From Actinomycetota bacterium (GTDB lineage Bacteria > Actinomycetota > Actinomycetes > Nanopelagicales > Nanopelagicaceae): DNA of 9,857 nucleotides. This document shows, piece after piece, positions 5,590-9,857 of this stretch (position 1 is the first letter of the stretch; every line of letters starts with the position of its first letter). The stretch is taken from assembly GCA_005793655.1 (NCBI GenBank), contig SXRC01000010.1, forward strand, positions 1 to 9,857. Direction: 5' to 3'. Under the pieces are notes generated by a model that was not told where the DNA came from, did no database searches, and saw only the letters and a list, made by a program, of their open reading frames with translations. A program made the position numbers and the translations under genes.

Positions 5590-6557
5590 AAACTAGTGCT
5601 ATTTTATTGGTGGGCGGTATGGGTACTCGGCTGCTGCCACTAACCCTTAAAACACCAAAGCCAATGTTGCAAGTTGCGGGCGTGCCGTTTACTGAGCACC
5701 AGATAAGAAAAGCAGCAGATGCTGGAATATCCGAGATCGTTCTAGCCACCTCTTATAAATCTGAGTTATTTGAGCCTTACTTTGGTAGCGGTGAAAACTT
5801 TGGTATCAAGATCAAATATGCTGTTGAAAAAACCGCACTAGGAACTGGTGGTGGTATTCGTAATGCAGCAGCAGCTTTAGATAAGTGTGATCAGGTGGTG
5901 GTATTTAATGGTGATGTTTTAAGTGGCCATGATTTAAGTGCACAATTGGATTTTCACCTTAAAAATAAAGTGGATTTGACATTGTATTTAACTAAGGTTG
6001 CAGATGCTAGAGCCTTTGGCTGTGTGGAGTTAGAAGCAAATAATCAGGTTAAATCCTTTCTAGAAAAGATGGAAAACCCCGTCAGCAACTTAATTAACGC
6101 CGGGTGTTATATATTTAATCGCCAGGTAATTGAAAAGATTCCAGCCAATCAAGTAGTAAGTGTGGAACGGCAAACTTTTCCGCAGCTCCTAGCTGGCGGA
6201 GTTAGAGTCTTTGGTTACTTGGATAACTCATACTGGTTAGATATCGGCACCCCAGCAGCACTGGTTAAGGCATCTGCTGATCTAATTACTGGCGTAATAA
6301 AATCATCCGCCACACCAACTCATAGCGGGGATCATTTAATTTCACCCTCTGCATCAGTTGCAAGCAATTGTGTTATAAACCTTGGCAGCGTTATTGAATC
6401 TAAAGTAGAAATTGAGAGTAATTCTCAGATCAGTGGCTCAATAATTGGCAGTGGAGTAAAGATTGGGGCTAATAGCCGTGTAATTGACTCAATTATCGCG
6501 CCAAACACCCAAATTGAGGCTGGAATGGTGGTAATTGGCAATTATTTGGGGTTTTAA
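5586..6557 (+). CDS. Sugar-phosphate nucleotidyltransferase, probably mannose-1-phosphate guanylyltransferase (Rv3264c/ManB type)
   Basis: A 323-residue nucleotidyltransferase that joins a sugar-1-phosphate to an NTP; GDP-mannose is the most likely product. The N-terminal Rossmann-like domain has GGMGTRLLPLT followed by TPKPM (residues 10-27), FNGDV with metal-binding D110, LINAGCYIF and YWLDIGTP. From about residue 250 the chain becomes a left-handed beta-helix of hexapeptide repeats (GSVIES, SQISGSIIGSGVKIGANSRVIDSIIAPNTQI read as successive turns). Placement near a whiB2-type gene and a glycosyltransferase resembles the M. tuberculosis Rv3260c-Rv3265c region, which supports the GDP-mannose assignment. 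Motifs alone would also allow a glucose-1-phosphate thymidylyl- or uridylyltransferase. It is translationally coupled to dapC by an ATGA overlap. Confidence 0.82.
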   Translation: MKTSAILLVGGMGTRLLPLTLKTPKPMLQVAGVPFTEHQIRKAADAGISEIVLATSYKSELFEPYFGSGENFGIKIKYAVEKTALGTGGGIRNAAAALDKCDQVVVFNGDVLSGHDLSAQLDFHLKNKVDLTLYLTKVADARAFGCVELEANNQVKSFLEKMENPVSNLINAGCYIFNRQVIEKIPANQVVSVERQTFPQLLAGGVRVFGYLDNSYWLDIGTPAALVKASADLITGVIKSSATPTHSGDHLISPSASVASNCVINLGSVIESKVEIESNSQISGSIIGSGVKIGANSRVIDSIIAPNTQIEAGMVVIGNYLGF

Positions 6558-6679
6558 ATTCCACAATTTGCGCATTACCAACTTGACTTAATCGAATTAC
6601 AGGCGTGTAATTATCCCATCGGGCACACCCTGGCCCTTAGGTACTTGCAGAATTAACTTAACAGTTATTGGAGAGATAC
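6558..6679 (+). promoter_or_regulatory. whiB upstream region with candidate promoter and inverted repeat
   Basis: This 122-bp gap is the longest non-coding stretch in the window. It holds TTGACT (6583-6588) and, 19 bp on, an AT-rich -10-like TAATTA (6608-6613) preceded by TG. An inverted repeat, AATTACA-GGCG-TGTAATT (6595-6612), fills most of the spacer and the start of the -10. This arrangement suggests an operator overlapping the whiB promoter. GGAGAG at 6670-6675 is the ribosome site. The predicted leader of roughly 60 bases has no other clear element. Confidence 0.45.
6595..6612. repeat. Perfect 7-4-7 inverted repeat upstream of whiB
   Basis: AATTACA and TGTAATT are exact reverse complements separated by GGCG. 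The 18-bp element sits between the candidate -35 and -10 of whiB, where a bound dimer would block RNA polymerase. It is not followed by a U-run and lies upstream of the predicted transcript, so it is not a terminator for the gene before it. The binding protein is unknown. Confidence 0.5.
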
Positions 6680-6946
6680 ATGTCAGATCAACGCGCAGAG
6701 CTTGCGGCCCTAGAACTCTCCTCAGAACAACTTTCCTGGCAGGAGCGAGCGCTATGCGCTCAAACCGATCCAGAGGCCTTCTTTCCTGAGAAGGGTGGCT
6801 CAACTAGGGAGGCAAAGCGGGTCTGCCTATCCTGTGAAGTTCGCGCTGAATGTTTGGAGTACGCACTCGCCCATGATGAACGGTTTGGAATTTGGGGCGG
6901 ATTATCCGAACGTGAGCGTCGTCGCTTAAAGCGCCGTAGCGCTTAA
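6680..6946 (+). CDS. whiB: WhiB-family iron-sulfur transcriptional regulator (WhiB/WhmD/WhiB2 subgroup)
   Basis: An 88-residue Wbl protein. Four cysteines at residues 26, 49, 52 and 58 (C-X22-C-X2-C-X5-C) would hold a 4Fe-4S cluster; GIWGG is at 70-74 and a basic tail RERRRLKRRS follows. The SWQERALCAQTDPEAFFPEK stretch is characteristic of the WhiB/WhiB2 subgroup, which in Streptomyces and mycobacteria controls septation and cell division, acting with WhiA in Streptomyces. The ATG at 6680 is chosen because GGAGAG ends 4 bases before it. The in-frame TTG at 6668 lies upstream of that site and adds only MERY. The gene is visibly richer in GC (a sampled 60-base line is 34 of 60) than the flanking glycosyltransferase gene. 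Its neighbours are envelope-sugar genes. Confidence 0.95.
   Translation: MSDQRAELAALELSSEQLSWQERALCAQTDPEAFFPEKGGSTREAKRVCLSCEVRAECLEYALAHDERFGIWGGLSERERRRLKRRSA
6929..6944 (+). repeat. 6-bp stem with CGTA loop at the whiB stop codon
   Basis: AAGCGC-CGTA-GCGCTT can fold into a GC-rich stem whose 3' arm ends at the first base of the whiB TAA. It lies 10 bases before the GTG of the next gene. No U-run follows, so it is not a standard intrinsic terminator. It could stabilise the whiB 3' end or limit ribosome access downstream, but chance is possible in codons for basic residues. Confidence 0.35.
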
Positions 6947-6954
6947 AATAACGG

Positions 6955-9857
6955 GTGGCTGAAAAAGCGATCACCGGGGCGGTTGCCCAACTTGAAGATC
7001 AATATGTAACGGCAATAATTGTTGCCCATAATGGTGCTACCTGGTTAAGTGAAGTTGTTGCCTCATTATCTGCGCAAAAACATCAGGTAGATGAAATCAT
7101 CGCAGTTGATAATGGCTCCCGCGACAGCTCAGCTAAATTATTAAGTAATGCCGGGATTCAAGTATTAAAAGGATCTGACAGCGCTGGATTTGGCGCAGCT
7201 GTGGCTGCTGCAGTTAGAAAACTTCCAGCTATGAAAAAGAATAGTGATACCCAAGAGTGGTTATGGATTTTGCATGATGATTGTGCGCCAGATCGATATG
7301 CGCTAGCAAAATTATTAGCAGCTGCTATTACCAGACCACAGGTTGCTATCGCTGGCCCAAAGATTTTAGGTTGGTATGACCGCAAACATATTTTAGAAGC
7401 GGGAATAAGCATTACTGAGAATGGCAGTCGGTGGACTGGACTAGAAGAGCGCGAGATTGATCAAGGTCAACATGATGAGATCAAAGAGGTGTTGGCGGTG
7501 AGCAGCGCAGGTATGTTGATTAAGCGCTCGCTATTTGAATCATTAGGTGGATTTGATCCCAGCTTAGAATTATTTAGAGATGATATTGATCTAGGCTGGC
7601 GCGCCCATATTGCTGGGTACTCAGTTATTTGTGTAGGGGATGCAATTCTTTATCACGCAGAAGCAGCCTCCTCTGAAAGACGCACAGTTGATGTGAAGGA
7701 TGCAATTTTGCACCGGCCTTTGCTGCTGGACCGTCGCAACGCTGCATTTGTATTGCTTGCTAACTCAAGTTGGTGGATTCTGCCATGGGTGGTGATTCAA
7801 CTTCTTTTCACTTCACTTGGGCGCTCACTCATATATTTGCTGGCAAAACTTCCTGGATATGCTGCTGATGAAGTTGCTGCGATCGGACTTTTAATTTTCA
7901 AGCCAGCAGATTTGATTAAATCAAGAAGGTATCGAAGATCAAATCGAGTATTAACTGCCCGAGTTATCAAACCATTTATTCCAGCACGGTCAGCACAAGT
8001 AAGAACCATTATTGAAAGAATTTCATCTGCGCTAGTGAATGCGTTGAAACCCAACAGAGGTTATGGTGAGATTACTAAGGCTAGAAGTTACTCTGATATT
8101 GGTGTAATCGATGAAAGTTTTGATGAGATCGATTTTGCTCAAACCAAAAGCTTTAGCAAGATCAGAGCCCTAATTAAGCAGCCATTATTATTTGGCATTT
8201 TATTAATGGTATTAATATCTATTTTCTACTCACGTAATCGGCTTGGTTCACTCTCAGGGGGTGCACTTGCAGTCTCACCTGCTAGTGCTTATGAATTGAT
8301 TAGCACTTATTTTAACTCGTGGCATCAGGTAGGTTTGGGCAGCAGCGCAGCGGTGCCATCATGGGTGCCAATAATTGGAATCACTTCATATATAACTGCC
8401 GCTAACCCACAAAGCTTTATTGCAATCCTGTTTTTACTCACTCCAACATTACTGTTTATTTTAAGTTATCGCTCTGCTAGAAATTTTGCATTAAGTAAAT
8501 ACTCCAGCGTATTTTTAGCATTTATCTATTCACTCTCACCAGTGATACTCACCTCAATAAATCAAGGTCGCCTTGGCACAATTGTGGTTGCCTTGATTTT
8601 GCCACCATTAATTACTTTGTTGGGCAGATATAAAGGATTGTTAAAAATATCATGGCGCAAAATCTTTTCTATTACCTTAGTGGCATCGGTAGCTGCCGCC
8701 TTTTCACCATTATTTCTAATTAGCTGGATCTGCTTTCACCTTGCTATTGTCATCAACCATTATTTTACTGAAACAAACTGGCGTGCCACTAAATTGCAAT
8801 TGATTCTTAAAAATCTGGATACAGATGAAATTAAAAAACGTTTTGCATTACTCATAACACCGGTACTACTTAATGTTCCCCACTCTTTTAACCTTATTTT
8901 GCATCCAATTACTGCATTACAAGAGCCAGGATTATCAATAGAATCTGGTGATCAATTATCGGTTTTGCTATTTAATCCAGGGGGAGTCGGTTCACCTGAA
9001 TTATTTATCTTGGCACCTTTCATACTTTTTCTACTAATTACGGTGATCTCTTATGATCAACGAAAAATCGCTTCACTTGCAGTAGTAGTCATTGCAACTG
9101 CTGCAACATTAAGTTCTTATTACATAACAGGCAATAGCAGCAGCGCCGAACGGATCTGGAGTGGGCCATTAATTATTTTTGCCCAACTACTAACCCTGCT
9201 CGCTTTTTTTGCCTTCGCCGAAAGATTGCTACCCCAGCTGCGAAAATCTAATTTTGGCTTCAAACACATTTTTACTGTTTTGACCACAGTGATTACCGTA
9301 ATTTCAATGGTTTTAATCTCAGTGTGGGCAGCCACTGCAGGTGCTAATTCATTGGTGCGATCAAATCAAGAACAGGTAGTACCAGCGTTCATAACTGATT
9401 TAGCAAGCACAAGTGAGCGACCCAAGACGCTGGTAATTAGAAAAACTGCTAATCAGCTGCAATATTTCATAACTCGTGGTGGAGATTTGCAATTAGGTGA
9501 TGCTGATTTTGCAAGCAAAACACCTGAACTTGTTCATAAGGGAATTGTTGATTTAGTAAATGGTGTGGGCGCTGCTAGCAGTCAAGTTCTTGGATATTAT
9601 GGAGTGCAGTATTTGTTTATGAAAAATCCGGCTGACGCAGGATTGGTACGTACTATTGATGGAATCGGTGGCTATACCCGCAGCTCTGCCACAAAAGATG
9701 GAGTTGTGTGGAAGGTGAATAACTCCAACGCCAGGGTCACTTATCAAAATCCGCTAGGCAAAAATTTCTCAATAACTTTGACTGGTGATGAATCTCTGGG
9801 ATATGTCTCAGGCCCAGGGCAAATATTATTGGCTGAAAAATACGATAAGGCTTGGCA
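6955..9857 (+). CDS. Giant GT2 glycosyltransferase fused to a multi-pass membrane domain (3' end outside window)
   Basis: The frame is open from GTG 6955 to the window end, 967 codons without a stop. Residues ~17-260 form a GT-A family 2 glycosyltransferase: VAHNG (23-27), VDNGSRD (51-57), the HDD metal/nucleotide motif (107-109), GGFD (198-201) and FRDDIDLGWR (207-216). A hydrophobic patch covers ~263-296. From ~405 to ~795 there are about nine or more membrane segments, with a WHQVGLGS motif at 456-463 between the first two; such a loop recalls GT-C-type membrane glycosyltransferases. Residues ~800-967 form a hydrophilic domain, probably outside the membrane, with YYGVQYLFMKNP. Similar GT2-plus-membrane proteins occur next to whiB and GDP-mannose genes in other actinobacteria. 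The substrate is unknown; an envelope polysaccharide is likely. The start is fixed by an in-frame TAA at 6949; the ribosome site is weak (ACGGG), so coupling to whiB, 8 bp upstream, is likely. Confidence 0.88.
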   Translation, partial: MAEKAITGAVAQLEDQYVTAIIVAHNGATWLSEVVASLSAQKHQVDEIIAVDNGSRDSSAKLLSNAGIQVLKGSDSAGFGAAVAAAVRKLPAMKKNSDTQEWLWILHDDCAPDRYALAKLLAAAITRPQVAIAGPKILGWYDRKHILEAGISITENGSRWTGLEEREIDQGQHDEIKEVLAVSSAGMLIKRSLFESLGGFDPSLELFRDDIDLGWRAHIAGYSVICVGDAILYHAEAASSERRTVDVKDAILHRPLLLDRRNAAFVLLANSSWWILPWVVIQLLFTSLGRSLIYLLAKLPGYAADEVAAIGLLIFKPADLIKSRRYRRSNRVLTARVIKPFIPARSAQVRTIIERISSALVNALKPNRGYGEITKARSYSDIGVIDESFDEIDFAQTKSFSKIRALIKQPLLFGILLMVLISIFYSRNRLGSLSGGALAVSPASAYELISTYFNSWHQVGLGSSAAVPSWVPIIGITSYITAANPQSFIAILFLLTPTLLFILSYRSARNFALSKYSSVFLAFIYSLSPVILTSINQGRLGTIVVALILPPLITLLGRYKGLLKISWRKIFSITLVASVAAAFSPLFLISWICFHLAIVINHYFTETNWRATKLQLILKNLDTDEIKKRFALLITPVLLNVPHSFNLILHPITALQEPGLSIESGDQLSVLLFNPGGVGSPELFILAPFILFLLITVISYDQRKIASLAVVVIATAATLSSYYITGNSSSAERIWSGPLIIFAQLLTLLAFFAFAERLLPQLRKSNFGFKHIFTVLTTVITVISMVLISVWAATAGANSLVRSNQEQVVPAFITDLASTSERPKTLVIRKTANQLQYFITRGGDLQLGDADFASKTPELVHKGIVDLVNGVGAASSQVLGYYGVQYLFMKNPADAGLVRTIDGIGGYTRSSATKDGVVWKVNNSNARVTYQNPLGKNFSITLTGDESLGYVSGPGQILLAEKYDKAW

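Noticed and set aside
5558..5749. 63-codon minus-strand ORF across the dapC/nucleotidyltransferase junction
   Set aside because: It is antisense to two solid genes joined by an ATGA overlap, with no recognisable domain.
6668..6679. TTG start for whiB adding MERY
   Set aside because: It lies upstream of and overlaps the GGAGAG ribosome site that fits the ATG at 6680, and the extension is not expected in the family.
6597..6803. 68-codon minus-strand ORF over the whiB promoter and 5' end
   Set aside because: It lies antisense to the strongly conserved WhiB N-terminal region and has no ribosome site I trust.
7158..9747. Four minus-strand ORFs (7412-7158, 8054-7797, 9335-9120, 9747-9553)
   Set aside because: All lie opposite the uninterrupted 967-codon glycosyltransferase frame, whose motifs run throughout.
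1..9857. CRISPR array, tRNA/rRNA, insertion sequence, phage or defence system
   Set aside because: I saw no spaced direct repeats, cloverleaf-like sequence, transposase motifs or terminal inverted repeats. Coding density is near complete with conserved housekeeping genes.

Overview
The window looks like chromosomal DNA from a small-genome actinobacterium of low to moderate GC. Actinobacterial markers are a mycothiol-pathway MshB deacetylase, a WhiB iron-sulfur regulator, a TetR/DUF3107 pair like M. tuberculosis Rv3208/Rv3208A, and a 7Fe ferredoxin/DapC pair like Rv1177/Rv1178. AT-rich codon use, almost no intergenic space, 1- to 4-nt gene overlaps and apparent leaderless starts suggest a streamlined planktonic lineage such as the freshwater Nanopelagicales (acI). 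The lineage is an inference from style, not a measured placement.

Layout. Bases 1-390 (+) are the C-terminal part of a PHP-domain phosphoesterase. It meets, tail to tail with overlapping stop codons, a minus-strand pair of tetR (1293-685) and a DUF3107 gene (647-387). The 61-bp gap between tetR and mshB is a compact divergent control region. Each side has a -10 hexamer placed so that transcription would begin on the GTG start codon, and each -10 is overlapped by a 6-5-6 inverted repeat. mshB (1355-2224, +) runs directly into a four-helix membrane protein (2224-2547), as Rv1170/Rv1171 do. That unit meets, again with overlapping stops, a minus-strand pair of a 60-residue SH3-like protein (4120-3938) and a cysteinyl-tRNA synthetase (3941-2544).

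A second divergent gap (4121-4214) leads into a plus-strand run: ferredoxin fdxA, succinyldiaminopimelate aminotransferase dapC, a sugar-phosphate nucleotidyltransferase of the GDP-mannose pyrophosphorylase type, then whiB with its own upstream region, then a very large glycosyltransferase/membrane protein that is still open at the window end (at least 967 codons).

How the genes fit together. MshB and its membrane neighbour belong to low-molecular-weight thiol metabolism. FdxA supplies low-potential electrons and DapC makes a precursor of meso-diaminopimelate and lysine for the cell wall. The nucleotidyltransferase probably makes GDP-mannose, and the giant GT2 protein probably acts on a cell-envelope polysaccharide. 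WhiB sits between these two envelope genes, so the right half reads as an envelope/growth-control block.

I see no mobile element, CRISPR array, RNA gene, phage gene or defence system. The gene content is mostly conserved actinobacterial housekeeping. The points most worth checking are the divergent leaderless control region, the stand-alone SH3 domain coupled to CysRS, the position and signature variants of that CysRS, the inverted repeat upstream of whiB, and the function of the giant glycosyltransferase.
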